53,597 nt of DNA from Actinomycetes bacterium (GTDB taxonomy: Bacteria; Actinomycetota; Acidimicrobiia; Acidimicrobiales; Poriferisodalaceae). The translations under genes were made by a program, and so were the position numbers. Within the stretch, counting starts at the first letter, position 1. Every line of letters starts with the position of its first letter. Location of the stretch: contig JAAETH010000509.1 of NCBI GenBank assembly GCA_024228575.1, forward strand, positions 1 to 53,597, written 5' to 3'. Shown here piece by piece: positions 8,795 to 16,371 of this stretch. The notes beneath the pieces are model-generated. The model saw only the letters and a list, made by a program, of their open reading frames with translations. It did not search any database and had not been told where the DNA came from.

Positions 8795-9634
8795 ATGGTG
8801 ACGCTGCCTCTGCTCCTGCTGTACAACTTCACAATCGCACCTCCCCCGCAAGGGGCTGTGCCTGCCGCGGCCATTCCCGAGGTCGTGGCGCCGACAACTG
8901 TCGATGTTTCGGACATGGGCGATGTTGTGGCCTCGACCGCTTCGGATCTGCTGTCCGCCGCCGAGTCTGCGCTCGCCGATCAACAGGCTCAGCCCGTTGC
9001 CGAGGTCGCTCCCGAACTCGCGAGAGCGCCCCAAGAGCCGACGACCACGACCACGACTGTTGCTCCTGCCACGACTACGACCGAGGCGACTACGACCACC
9101 GTGGCCACCACCACGACAACAACACAAGCTCCGGTCGAGACCACCACCACGACGACAACACAAGCCCCGGTCGAGACCACCACCACGACAACAACACAAG
9201 CTCCGGTCGAGACCACCACCACCACCACCACCACGACGACGACAACAACCGAAGCTCCGGTCGAGACCACCACCACCACGACAACAACCGAAGCTCCGGT
9301 CGAGACCACCACCACCACAACCGCCGCGCAGGCTGCTTCGCCCATCGCCCCGTACCCGTGGAACGACCGCTGGCCCGCCGTCGAGATGTGGGACACGCTC
9401 GCCCATTGCGAGTCGTCCGGTCGCTGGAGCGCCAACACCAACAATGGCTACTACGGCGGTATCCAGTTCACCGCTGCGTCCTGGGAATGGGTCGGCGGTT
9501 CAGGCCTGCCGCACCAAGCCAGCCGCGAAGAACAGATCTACCGTGGTGCTCTTCTCTGGGACATCCAGACCTGGGCAGCCTGGCCCGGTTGTACGCGAAA
9601 GTACGGTTGGAGCGCCACCCAGACGAGTCCGTGA
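8795..9634 (+). CDS. Resuscitation-promoting-factor-like muralytic protein with Thr-rich linker
   Basis: The C-terminal ~80 residues are an Rpf (lysozyme/transglycosylase-like) domain: WDTLAHCESSGRW with the catalytic Glu, NNGYYGGIQF, ASWEWVGG, and WAAWPGCTRKYGW with the second conserved Cys. Such proteins cleave peptidoglycan and promote growth or exit from dormancy. Between a hydrophobic N-terminus (MVTLPLLLLYNFTI) and the domain lies a linker of about 100 residues rich in Thr with repeated APVE units. ATG 8795 is the first standard start but gives a signal without basic residues. The frame is open upstream to a CTG at 8738, preceded by GGTGGAG, which would add RNRTSERRRSIR. No G5 domain, unlike RpfB. 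Its stop overlaps rsmA (GTGA). Confidence 0.88.
   Translation: MVTLPLLLLYNFTIAPPPQGAVPAAAIPEVVAPTTVDVSDMGDVVASTASDLLSAAESALADQQAQPVAEVAPELARAPQEPTTTTTTVAPATTTTEATTTTVATTTTTTQAPVETTTTTTTQAPVETTTTTTTQAPVETTTTTTTTTTTTTEAPVETTTTTTTTEAPVETTTTTTAAQAASPIAPYPWNDRWPAVEMWDTLAHCESSGRWSANTNNGYYGGIQFTAASWEWVGGSGLPHQASREEQIYRGALLWDIQTWAAWPGCTRKYGWSATQTSP
9125..9320 (+). repeat. Tandem repeats encoding (Q/E)APVE-poly-Thr
   Basis: Five copies of a unit encoding Gln/Glu-Ala-Pro-Val-Glu followed by 6-13 Thr; the first two units are exactly 36 bases apart (9125, 9161), the later ones vary in Thr count. Within the Rpf protein this forms the extended spacer that would span the cell wall. Length variation between strains by slippage is likely. 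Confidence 0.85.
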
Positions 9635-10473
9635 CCCTGACCCCGCGTCAGGTCGCCGATCTTCTCGAGCATCACGATCTCGAGCCCAACAAGGCGCTCG
9701 GACAGAACTTCCTCGTCGACCCGAACACGGTTCGCCGTATCGTGTCGTTGGCCCGTGTCACCGAAGGACAGGACATCGTCGAAGTGGGCCCAGGACTAGG
9801 CTCGTTGACGCTGGCTCTTTGTGATGCAGGTGCCACGGTGCTCGCGGTCGAAGCTGACAGGCACCTCATCGAACCCTTGTCCGAGATCGTCGGAGGGTTG
9901 CCGGTCGAGATCCTGCACGGCGACGCACTCGAACTCGGTTGGGCAGCCCGTCTCGACTCGCCCGTATGGCTCGTGGCAAACCTGCCATACAACGTCGCTA
10001 CCCCCCTCGTTGCCGAGGTTCTCGATCGGGTTCCCCTGGTCGAGAAGTTGGTGGTCATGGTGCAGGCCGAGGTCGGCGAACGTCTCATCGCTGGTGTTGG
10101 CGATTCGGCCTACGGCGCAGTCAGCGTGAAGGTGGCCTCGTGGGCGAGCGGTAGGCGTCTGTGCAAGGTGCCTCCGACGGTGTTCATTCCGCGTCCCAAG
10201 GTCGATTCTGTTGTCGTCGAGCTGGTTCGGCACCGCGAGCCCGTCGTACCTGAAGACATCGATCGCGAGTCGTTGATGTCCCTCGTTCGCGCCGGGTTCG
10301 GCCAACGACGCAAGATGCTGCGACGCTCGCTGAAGGGGCTCGTGACAGCCGAGCAGTTCACACGGGCCGAGATCAGGCCCGAGGCAAGGGCTGAGGAACT
10401 CGACCTGCAGGATTGGGTGAGGCTCGAGATCGCCCGCCGCGGACTCCTCTCCACACCCCAACGGGCGCGATGA
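9631..10473 (+). CDS. rsmA: 16S rRNA (adenine-1518/1519-N6)-dimethyltransferase
   Basis: KsgA-family enzyme that dimethylates two adjacent adenines in the 3' hairpin of 16S rRNA. Motifs: NKALGQNFLVDPNTV, the SAM-binding VEVGPGLGSLT, VEADRHLI, the catalytic VANLPYNVAT (NLPY), and the C-terminal helical domain with FGQRRKMLRRSL. I chose GTG 9631 because it gives the family's start (MTLTPRQVADLL) and overlaps the Rpf stop as GTGA; the frame is open further upstream but that part lies inside the Rpf gene. About 280 residues. Its stop overlaps the ispE start by ATGA, so the three genes are probably translationally coupled. Confidence 0.95.
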   Translation: MTLTPRQVADLLEHHDLEPNKALGQNFLVDPNTVRRIVSLARVTEGQDIVEVGPGLGSLTLALCDAGATVLAVEADRHLIEPLSEIVGGLPVEILHGDALELGWAARLDSPVWLVANLPYNVATPLVAEVLDRVPLVEKLVVMVQAEVGERLIAGVGDSAYGAVSVKVASWASGRRLCKVPPTVFIPRPKVDSVVVELVRHREPVVPEDIDRESLMSLVRAGFGQRRKMLRRSLKGLVTAEQFTRAEIRPEARAEELDLQDWVRLEIARRGLLSTPQRAR

Positions 10474-11255
10474 TGATCATCGAGTTGGTGGCTCCAGCCA
10501 AGCTCACCCTCGAGCTCGAGATAGTCGGCTTGCGCCCGGACGGGTATCACCTGATCGATGCCGAGATGGTGAGCCTCGATCTGAACGACTCGATTCATGT
10601 CGCCGAAGGTGACTCCATCGTCGTCGAGGAAGCCGGCTCGGGGCTGGTCGTCGATTCGGGACCAGACAACCTGGTTTCCAGGGCACTGCGTATGGTCGAT
10701 CGCTCGGCTGCCGTCAGGATCGTCAAGAGGATCCCGGCCGGAGCCGGTCTCGGTGGAGGCAGCAGCGACGCTGCAGCCGTTCTGGCCTGGGCCGAGATGA
10801 CCGACGAGGTCACGGCAGCTGGTCTTGGCGCCGACGTCGCGTTCTGCCTTGCCGGTGGTCGTGCCCGCGTCAGGGGCATCGGTGAGATCGTCGAACCTCT
10901 CGAGTTCGCCGATCGTGAGTTCACCCTTCTGACACCACCGTTCGGTGTGTCGACACCCATCGTCTATCAGATGTGGGACGACCTCGGCGGTCCGGCGGGT
11001 GACCATGGCAACGATCTCGAGCCGGCTGCCGTGGCGGCCTATCCCGAGCTGGAGCGATGGCGCGCGGGGCTGGGCGAAGCGACGGGCCTACGCCCCCGGC
11101 TGGCCGGGTCCGGTGGCACCTGGTTCGTCGAGGGTCACCACGATGTCGAGATCGATGGAATCCGCGCTGTGAAGGTGACAACGGTCCCGGCGCGCGCGTC
11201 CGCTCGGTCTCCTGTGAGACTGACCGGACGCGAAAAACAGGGCCGGGAGTCCTGA
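10470..11255 (+). CDS. ispE: 4-diphosphocytidyl-2-C-methyl-D-erythritol kinase
   Basis: GHMP kinase of the MEP isoprenoid pathway; phosphorylates CDP-methylerythritol. The start is APAKLTLELEIVGLRPDGYH, with the substrate-binding Lys and the GYH motif. The ATP loop is PAGAGLGGGSSDAAA, and GADVAFCLAGG and RLAGSGGTWF follow. About 261 residues, slightly shorter than the usual 280-310, with a shortened middle. ATG 10470 overlaps the rsmA stop (ATGA). The 3' end runs into a hairpin at 11238-11274. The rsmA-ispE pairing is conserved in actinobacteria. Confidence 0.95.
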   Translation: MMIIELVAPAKLTLELEIVGLRPDGYHLIDAEMVSLDLNDSIHVAEGDSIVVEEAGSGLVVDSGPDNLVSRALRMVDRSAAVRIVKRIPAGAGLGGGSSDAAAVLAWAEMTDEVTAAGLGADVAFCLAGGRARVRGIGEIVEPLEFADREFTLLTPPFGVSTPIVYQMWDDLGGPAGDHGNDLEPAAVAAYPELERWRAGLGEATGLRPRLAGSGGTWFVEGHHDVEIDGIRAVKVTTVPARASARSPVRLTGREKQGRES

Positions 11256-11274
11256 ACACAGGAAGCCGGCCCTG
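11238..11274 (-). terminator. Two-tier hairpin terminator for the bS22 gene, overlapping the ispE end
   Basis: CAGGGCCGG (11238-11246) and CCGGCCCTG (11266-11274) are perfect 9-base arms; inside them TCCTG and CAGGA pair around AACA. Read on the minus strand the stem is followed by TTTTT (11233-11237), a good Rho-independent terminator for the bS22-like gene. On the plus strand it ends ispE without a U-run and may act weakly in that direction. Confidence 0.75.
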
Positions 11275-11303
11275 AAATCGGTAGTTGTGGATGATTGAAT
11301 GAG

Positions 11304-11393
11304 TTAGCGACGCTGGAAACGGGTACGACGAAGCATCTTCTTGTGCTTCTTCTTTCGCATCCGCTTGCGGCGCTTCTTGACGAGAGAGCCCAT
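11304..11393 (-). CDS. Small ribosomal protein of the bS22 / AURKAIP1-COX24 type (29 aa)
   Basis: A 29-residue very basic protein starting MGSLVKKRRKRMRKKK and ending RTRFQRR, which matches from memory the actinobacterial AURKAIP1/COX24-domain proteins, one of which was seen in mycobacterial 30S structures as bS22. It would be a component of the small ribosomal subunit. The gene is too short for many gene finders. No good Shine-Dalgarno sequence precedes ATG 11393, so it may be leaderless or start very close to the 5' end. The hairpin at 11238-11274 terminates it. It is divergent from the sigma-factor gene. Confidence 0.88.
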   Translation of the reverse strand: MGSLVKKRRKRMRKKKHKKMLRRTRFQRR

Positions 11394-11473
11394 GAGGGGC
11401 GCCAGGATAGCGTGTGGGGGAGGGCTTGCGAGCCAGTGTCATCGTGCACCGTCGCCAGCGTTGGATTGAGAGT

Positions 11474-12109
11474 ATGCAATCGGTTGAGTTGACAGCGGCG
11501 GCCAGAGAGCCCCAGGTCGAGGTGCCCGACGGGACACTCGCCAATGAAGCAGGGCTCATCGAACGCGCCCGCAAGGGCGATGCCAACGCTTTCGCTGCCA
11601 TCTACCGGCACTACTTGCCACAAATCCACGCCTTCGCCTATCGACGCTGTGGCAGTCGAGAAACAGCGGAGGATGTCACGGCGGTCGTGTTCGAGAAGGC
11701 CTACCGAAACCTCGGCAAGTTCGAGCCTCGCGGTGGCGGATTCGGGGCCTGGCTGTTTCGAATCGCTGCCAATCAGATGAACGACCACCACAGGCGCTCG
11801 GCTCGACCGTCGAGCGACAGGGGACAGGTCGCCATGGCGCGACTCATGACCGAGAGCGAGGATCCAGTCGACGATGTCTTGCGGGGCGAGCGATCCGAGG
11901 TGGTGCGTTCAGCTCTCGATCGCATCAAGCCGCGCTATCGAAAGGCGCTGTCACTTCGCTACCTGGCCGGTCTGACCAACGAGGAAGCCGCTGCTGCGAT
12001 GGGTGTGACTCGAAGCACCATGGCTGTGCTCGTGCACCGGTCGCTCAAGTCGCTCAGGCGACAACTCGAGATCGAAGGCGTCGCAGCAACCGAGGAGGTG
12101 AACCCATGA
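11474..12109 (+). CDS. ECF-type RNA polymerase sigma factor
   Basis: Sigma-70 region 2 is at about residues 35-100 (AAIYRHYLPQIHAFAYRR, SRETAEDVTAVVFEKAYRNL, GAWLFRIAANQMNDHHRR). Region 4 is at about 140-200 (LDRIKPRYRKALSLRYL, NEEAAAAMGVTRSTMAVL). Region 3 is absent, which fits an extracytoplasmic-function sigma factor. I prefer ATG 11474 over GTG 11414 because it leaves room for divergent promoters towards the bS22-like gene; the choice is uncertain. Its stop overlaps the next gene as ATGA, which is the usual arrangement of an ECF factor with its regulator. The regulon is unknown. Confidence 0.9.
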   Translation: MQSVELTAAAREPQVEVPDGTLANEAGLIERARKGDANAFAAIYRHYLPQIHAFAYRRCGSRETAEDVTAVVFEKAYRNLGKFEPRGGGFGAWLFRIAANQMNDHHRRSARPSSDRGQVAMARLMTESEDPVDDVLRGERSEVVRSALDRIKPRYRKALSLRYLAGLTNEEAAAAMGVTRSTMAVLVHRSLKSLRRQLEIEGVAATEEVNP

Positions 12110-13239
12110 CCCACGACGTAGAGAACATGCTCGAAGAGATCGGGTCGGCACAGGCTCCGCCTCCGCCTCCGTCCCCACGATTTGCCGACTCGCTCGAGTC
12201 AGACCTGCGGGTGATGATCGCAACCTCGTCATCGACGGGGGCCTCTTCGCGTCTCGGACGTTGGCCCGCCACCGTCGCGGCTGCCGGATTCACCGTTGCG
12301 GTAGTCGTGTTCGCACTCGCCACCCTGGCAAAGGGACCAACCCAGGTCTACGTTTCTCAGGCCTCCGACACCGAGGTCATCCTCCCGACGGGCGAGCGTT
12401 TTGAAGCAACCTCTGGTGTCGCCCTGCCATCTGGCGCCGTTCTGTCGGTGGGGGAGAACGGCTCGGTCACGGTTGGCGACAAGACCTTTGGACCCGAAAC
12501 CAATCTGGTGGTGGAAGGCGACGAGGTCGAGGAGGTCGGCGACGACATCGCTGCCGTCATCGAGGAACTGCCGACGACCACCCTTGTGGCTCCGACACGC
12601 GGGTCGGGTGAGACGATCACCGTCGATTCCCGAGACCGATCGGGTTCCGATGGCGGTATCGACCCAGCGACCTCTACCTCGTCCTCCACCATCGCGACGA
12701 CGGAGCCGCCACAGCCGACAACAACATCGGTCTCCACCACGTTCGTCGATGTGTCTCCCGAGTCGACGACCACCATCGACCCGACGACCACGGTCGTCTC
12801 GCCAACGACGTCGATGGTCGTGACCACGGCACCGTCGACGTCCGCGCCGACGACGGTCGTCTCGACCTCATCCTCGGTTCCGACGGCAACCACGATCGAT
12901 GTGACCGGCACGACGACGAGCACCACGACGTTCGATCATTCAGACACAACGACGACCGATCCATCGGACTCGACCTCGACGACCACGACGACCACGACGA
13001 CCTCGACTACCACGACGACCACGACGACCACGACGACCGAACCCAGCGACACGACCACGACCACGGTTGTCGGTGCAGGTGCAGAATTGAGTCTCAACCA
13101 ATCGAGTAGGGCAGATCTATTGCCCAGGGCCGAGGCTTGGGTGATGGCCCAGAGGACGGAACTCGACGGTTGTGTCACTGGTTGCTGGGCAACTACGAAG
13201 TATGTGGTGGGCCTGCGGACCAAACGCCGCTACCTTTGA
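12106..13239 (+). CDS. Putative membrane anti-sigma/FecR-like protein with Thr-rich tail
   Basis: Likely partner of the upstream ECF sigma factor, judged by the 4-base overlap and by layout. A cytoplasmic N-terminus of about 60 residues is followed by one membrane helix (VAAAGFTVAVVVFALATL, about 65-83). A FecR-like segment comes next (YVSQASDTEVILPTGERF to about residue 145), then about 170 residues dominated by Thr, Ser and Pro and a 50-residue tail with two Cys. No zinc-binding HxxxCxxC anti-sigma motif is present, so the anti-sigma role is inferred. The end lies nine bases before tRNA-Gln. Confidence 0.7.
   Translation: MTHDVENMLEEIGSAQAPPPPPSPRFADSLESDLRVMIATSSSTGASSRLGRWPATVAAAGFTVAVVVFALATLAKGPTQVYVSQASDTEVILPTGERFEATSGVALPSGAVLSVGENGSVTVGDKTFGPETNLVVEGDEVEEVGDDIAAVIEELPTTTLVAPTRGSGETITVDSRDRSGSDGGIDPATSTSSSTIATTEPPQPTTTSVSTTFVDVSPESTTTIDPTTTVVSPTTSMVVTTAPSTSAPTTVVSTSSSVPTATTIDVTGTTTSTTTFDHSDTTTTDPSDSTSTTTTTTTTSTTTTTTTTTTTEPSDTTTTTVVGAGAELSLNQSSRADLLPRAEAWVMAQRTELDGCVTGCWATTKYVVGLRTKRRYL
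12700..13060 (+). repeat. Low-complexity ACG/ACC (Thr) tract
   Basis: Degenerate triplet repeats of acg/acc/act encoding the Thr-rich linker of the putative anti-sigma protein, densest at 12970-13040. The opposite strand shows spurious poly-Val frames. Confidence 0.8.
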
Positions 13240-13248
13240 GGGATCTGA

Positions 13249-13320
13249 TCGGGGATCGTTCAAGCGGTAGGACAACGGGTTTTGGTCCCGTCAATGGAGG
13301 TTCGAGTCCTCCTCCCCGAG
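13249..13320 (+). tRNA. tRNA-Gln(UUG)
   Basis: Acceptor arms TCGGGGA (13249-13255) and TCCCCGA (13313-13319) pair fully. The anticodon stem ACGGG/CCCGT encloses the loop TTTTGGT with anticodon TTG. The T stem GGAGG/CCTCC encloses TTCGAGT. The discriminator base is G and CCA is not encoded. Total 72 nt. Confidence 0.95.
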
Positions 13321-13444
13321 CGATGGGTCGGCCGATGAGTGGGCGATCCCGCGAACAGGCCGATTCGAGAACTGGTTCGGTTGAAGAGAAGGCCGACACG
13401 ACTTTCGGAGGCGCAGTGGTGGCACCCACGATCGGACGGGCTGC

Positions 13445-14536
13445 GTGAGCCCATCCATCTCAGCGATCATCCTTGCGGCAGGGCAGGGAACCAGGATGCG
13501 TTCTGCCATTCCCAAGCCGGCACACCGTCTCTGCGGGCGCCCGATGGTGTCCTTTGGCCTCGACGCTCTCGCTTCGGTCTCGCTCAGCAAGGCGGTTGTG
13601 GTGGTTGGTTACGGCGCCGAAAGGGTGAGATCGTCGGTGCTCGATCATGCGCCCGCGGGCGTCGACGTGGTCTTCGCCATTCAAGCGCAGCAGAAGGGCA
13701 CTGGCGACGCCACAGCCGTCGGGTTGTCGGTGTTCACCGCCGCCGAGATCGACGATGACGATGCCGATGTCGTCGTCCTACCCGGCGACGTCCCTTTGGT
13801 GAGGTCAGCGACCATCGCGGCGATGATCGATCTGCACCGGTCGTCCTCGGCTGGGGCGACCGTGCTCACGGCAAAGGTGCCCGATCCGACCGGCTATGGA
13901 CGGGTGGTCCGCGATCGGCACGGGCAGGTGACAAACATCGTCGAACATCGCGACGCCAGCCCAGAGGAGCTTTCTATCGACGAGATCAACACGGCGATCT
14001 ACTGCTTCAAGCGATCGCTCCTCGGGCCCGCCCTTCGGAGGATCACGCCTGCCAACGCCCAGGGCGAGTACTACCTCACCGATGTCATCGCCGTGTTGCG
14101 CGACGCTGGTTATCCGATCGTGGCCCACACCGCCGACAGTCCCGGCGAGACGATGGGTATCAACGATCGTGTGCAACTGGCCGAAGCCGAGGCCGAGCTA
14201 CGCCGACGCACAAACCGGGCGTGGCTCGAGGCCGGAGTGACCATCGTCGATCCGGACAACACCTACGTCGACACCACGGTTCAGCTCGGTACCGACGTGA
14301 CGATCTTCCCCGGTGCCGTCATCCAGGGGTCGACCGTCATCGGGCAGGGAACCACCATCGGTCCTCGGTGCCATATCGTCGATTGTGAGATCGGTTCGAA
14401 CAGCCGGCTCGACTCGACGAGTGCTCGCGGTGCCTTTGTCGGCGACAATTGTCAGGTCGGGCCGTTCGCCTCGCTGGGTGACGGAGCACAAGTCGCGTCG
14501 CTCACTGTCACCGGCCCGCTCTATGCTGCCCCTTGA
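13445..14536 (+). CDS. glmU: GlmU-type UDP-GlcNAc pyrophosphorylase with truncated acetyltransferase domain
   Basis: The N-terminal ~230 residues are a complete nucleotidyltransferase: LAAGQGTRMRSAIPKP, QQKGTGDATAVG, LPGDVPLV, YGRVVRDRHGQVTNIVEH, NAQGEYYLTDVI. It would make UDP-GlcNAc from GlcNAc-1-phosphate. A left-handed beta-helix begins at about 265 (TIVDPDNTYVDTTVQLG) but stops after VGPFASLGDGAQVASL. That is about 100 residues short of a standard 450-residue GlmU, so the acetyltransferase active-site region (His363/Tyr366 of the E. coli enzyme) is missing. Only 54 bases separate it from prs and no lost frame is visible there. Start GTG 13445. The acetylation step may be done by another protein. 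Confidence 0.9.
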   Translation: MSPSISAIILAAGQGTRMRSAIPKPAHRLCGRPMVSFGLDALASVSLSKAVVVVGYGAERVRSSVLDHAPAGVDVVFAIQAQQKGTGDATAVGLSVFTAAEIDDDDADVVVLPGDVPLVRSATIAAMIDLHRSSSAGATVLTAKVPDPTGYGRVVRDRHGQVTNIVEHRDASPEELSIDEINTAIYCFKRSLLGPALRRITPANAQGEYYLTDVIAVLRDAGYPIVAHTADSPGETMGINDRVQLAEAEAELRRRTNRAWLEAGVTIVDPDNTYVDTTVQLGTDVTIFPGAVIQGSTVIGQGTTIGPRCHIVDCEIGSNSRLDSTSARGAFVGDNCQVGPFASLGDGAQVASLTVTGPLYAAP

Positions 14537-14590
14537 ATCGAGTTCACGGGCAACCCGTCGAACCATCCAATCCTTGTCGCCGAGGCATCC

Positions 14591-15586
14591 ATGAACCAAA
14601 ACCTCGAACTGACCGCCAAGAAGCGAATGCACCTCCTCTCGGGGAGATCCAATCCAGAACTCGCAGCCGAGATTGCGGGGCATCTCGGTGTCGATCTCGG
14701 CGATCCGGGATTGATCGATTTCGCCAACGGCGAGATCGGGTGCCAGTTCGGTGAGTCGATTCGTGGTGGAGACGTATTTGTCATCCAGTCGCACACGGGA
14801 TTCGCCGACGGGTCGGTCAACGACGCGATCATGGAGCAGCTGATCATGATCGATGCCGCTCGGCGGGCGTCTGCCAAGCGCATCACGGCCGTCGTGCCGT
14901 TCTACGGCTATGCCAGGCAGGATCGCAAGGCTGCGGGTCGCGAACCGATCACAGCGCGGCTTCTCGCCGACATGTTCCGTGCCGCGGGCGCCAAACGCCT
15001 CGTCAGCATCGATCTGCACAGCGGCCAGATCCAGGGCTTCTTCGATGGCCCGGTCGATCATCTGACGGCGATGCCCGTTCTTGTCGAGTATCTGCGCTCG
15101 GCGGTACCGTCCGATTCTGTCATGGTCTCTCCCGACTCGGGTCGGGTGAAGGTGGCCGAGCGTTATGCCAAACACCTCGATGCCGATGTTGCCTCGATCT
15201 ACAAGCGCCGCTCGAAGTCAAAAGCGAACGAGGTCGAGGCTCTCGGGGTCATGGGCGACATCGAGGGCAAGGTCTGCGTCATCGTCGACGACATGATCGA
15301 CACAGCCGGAACCCTGGTCTCTGCTGCCGAACGGCTCATCGAGCACGGAGCGATAGACGTTTGGGCTGCGTGTACACACGCTGTGTTCAGCGGACCGGCG
15401 GTCGATCGTTTGAAGAACTCGAGGTTGTCGCGCGTCATCGTCACCAACACGGTTCCGCTGCCCTCCGAGAAGAGATTCGACAAGCTCGAGGTTCTCTCGG
15501 CTGCGCATGTGTTCGCCAGGGCTCTTCGCGCCGTCTACGACGACAGTTCCGTGTCGGAGATCTTCGACGGAGAGAACCAGAGCTGA
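14591..15586 (+). CDS. prs: Ribose-phosphate pyrophosphokinase
   Basis: Makes PRPP from ribose-5-phosphate and ATP for nucleotide, His and Trp synthesis. Class I features: LLSGRSNPELAAEIAGHLG, FANGEIGCQFGESIRG, PFYGYARQDRK, LVSIDLHSGQIQGFF, the flexible-loop region YKRRSKSKANEV, and the PRPP loop CVIVDDMIDTAGTLV. Length 331. It follows glmU with a 54-base gap, the order seen inverted in mycobacteria (prsA-glmU). Confidence 0.96.
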   Translation: MNQNLELTAKKRMHLLSGRSNPELAAEIAGHLGVDLGDPGLIDFANGEIGCQFGESIRGGDVFVIQSHTGFADGSVNDAIMEQLIMIDAARRASAKRITAVVPFYGYARQDRKAAGREPITARLLADMFRAAGAKRLVSIDLHSGQIQGFFDGPVDHLTAMPVLVEYLRSAVPSDSVMVSPDSGRVKVAERYAKHLDADVASIYKRRSKSKANEVEALGVMGDIEGKVCVIVDDMIDTAGTLVSAAERLIEHGAIDVWAACTHAVFSGPAVDRLKNSRLSRVIVTNTVPLPSEKRFDKLEVLSAAHVFARALRAVYDDSSVSEIFDGENQS

Positions 15587-15721
15587 AGCGGTTTCCCCGC
15601 CGGGGCGTTGCCCATGGGTGGCGCGAGGCCTAAGCTGGTCGATCGCGCTTCGCAGGCATCTGCGAACCCCCACGAACTGCCACGCGGTACGCCCCGCGTG
15701 CTCCCAGGAGTCTCCAGTCGC

Positions 15722-16369
15722 ATGGAAGAGAACACGCTCGTCGCAACAACCGGTCGGGGCCACGGCAGCGGCCCTGCCCGCCGTCTACGCACCGAAGAGA
15801 AGGTCCCTGCCGTCGTCTACGGTCAGAACGCTACGCCCACGTCGATCACCGTCGACCGTCTCGAGTTCCGTCGTGTGCTCAACGCGGCTGGCGCGAACGC
15901 GGTCATCACACTCGACATCGAGGGCGACAAGAGGTTGACCTTCGTTCGCGACATCCAGATCCATCCGATCAAGGACACGGTCCAGCACATCGACTTTCTC
16001 CTCGTCGACGCAAAGCAGCGGGTCACCGTCGAGGTGCCCATCGTCCTGGTCGGCGAAGCTGTCGAGCTCGGACGTGAGGGTGGCATTCTCGAGCAGCTCA
16101 TGAACGCGATCACCGTCGATGCTCCGGTTGTCTCGATTCCCCGTCAGTACGAGGTCGATGTCACCGAAGTGACCCTCGACAACTCGGTGCGTGTATCGGA
16201 CATCGATCTCGGCGAGGGTGTCACGACCGAGGTCGATCTCGAGGCCCCAATCGCCACCGGATCTATCTCCAAGGCCACCCTTTCCGAGGACCTCGACGAG
16301 GGCGAAATCGCAGAGGGCGAAGTCGCAGAGGGTGACGAAGTGGCCGACACAGAGTCTGCCGAGGACTGA
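15722..16369 (+). CDS. rplY: 50S ribosomal protein bL25, Ctc (long) form
   Basis: Binds 5S rRNA. The N-terminal bL25 domain (LVATTGRGHGSGPARRLRTE, KVPAVVYGQNA, FVRDIQIHPIKDTVQHIDFL) is followed by the TL5/Ctc beta domain (LVGEAVELGREGGILEQL) and an acidic, repetitive tail (EGEIAEGEVAEGDEVADT). About 215 residues, the long Ctc form. ATG 15722 has AGGAG at 15706-15710; the frame is open upstream to 15608 without support. The stop lies two bases before pth. Confidence 0.95.
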   Translation: MEENTLVATTGRGHGSGPARRLRTEEKVPAVVYGQNATPTSITVDRLEFRRVLNAAGANAVITLDIEGDKRLTFVRDIQIHPIKDTVQHIDFLLVDAKQRVTVEVPIVLVGEAVELGREGGILEQLMNAITVDAPVVSIPRQYEVDVTEVTLDNSVRVSDIDLGEGVTTEVDLEAPIATGSISKATLSEDLDEGEIAEGEVAEGDEVADTESAED

Positions 16370-16371
16370 GC

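Noticed and set aside
9000-9444. Poly-Val and poly-Gly minus-strand frames, and the tandem repeats as a possible CRISPR array
   Set aside because: They mirror the Thr-coding triplet repeats of the Rpf linker; units keep the reading frame and there are no unique spacers.
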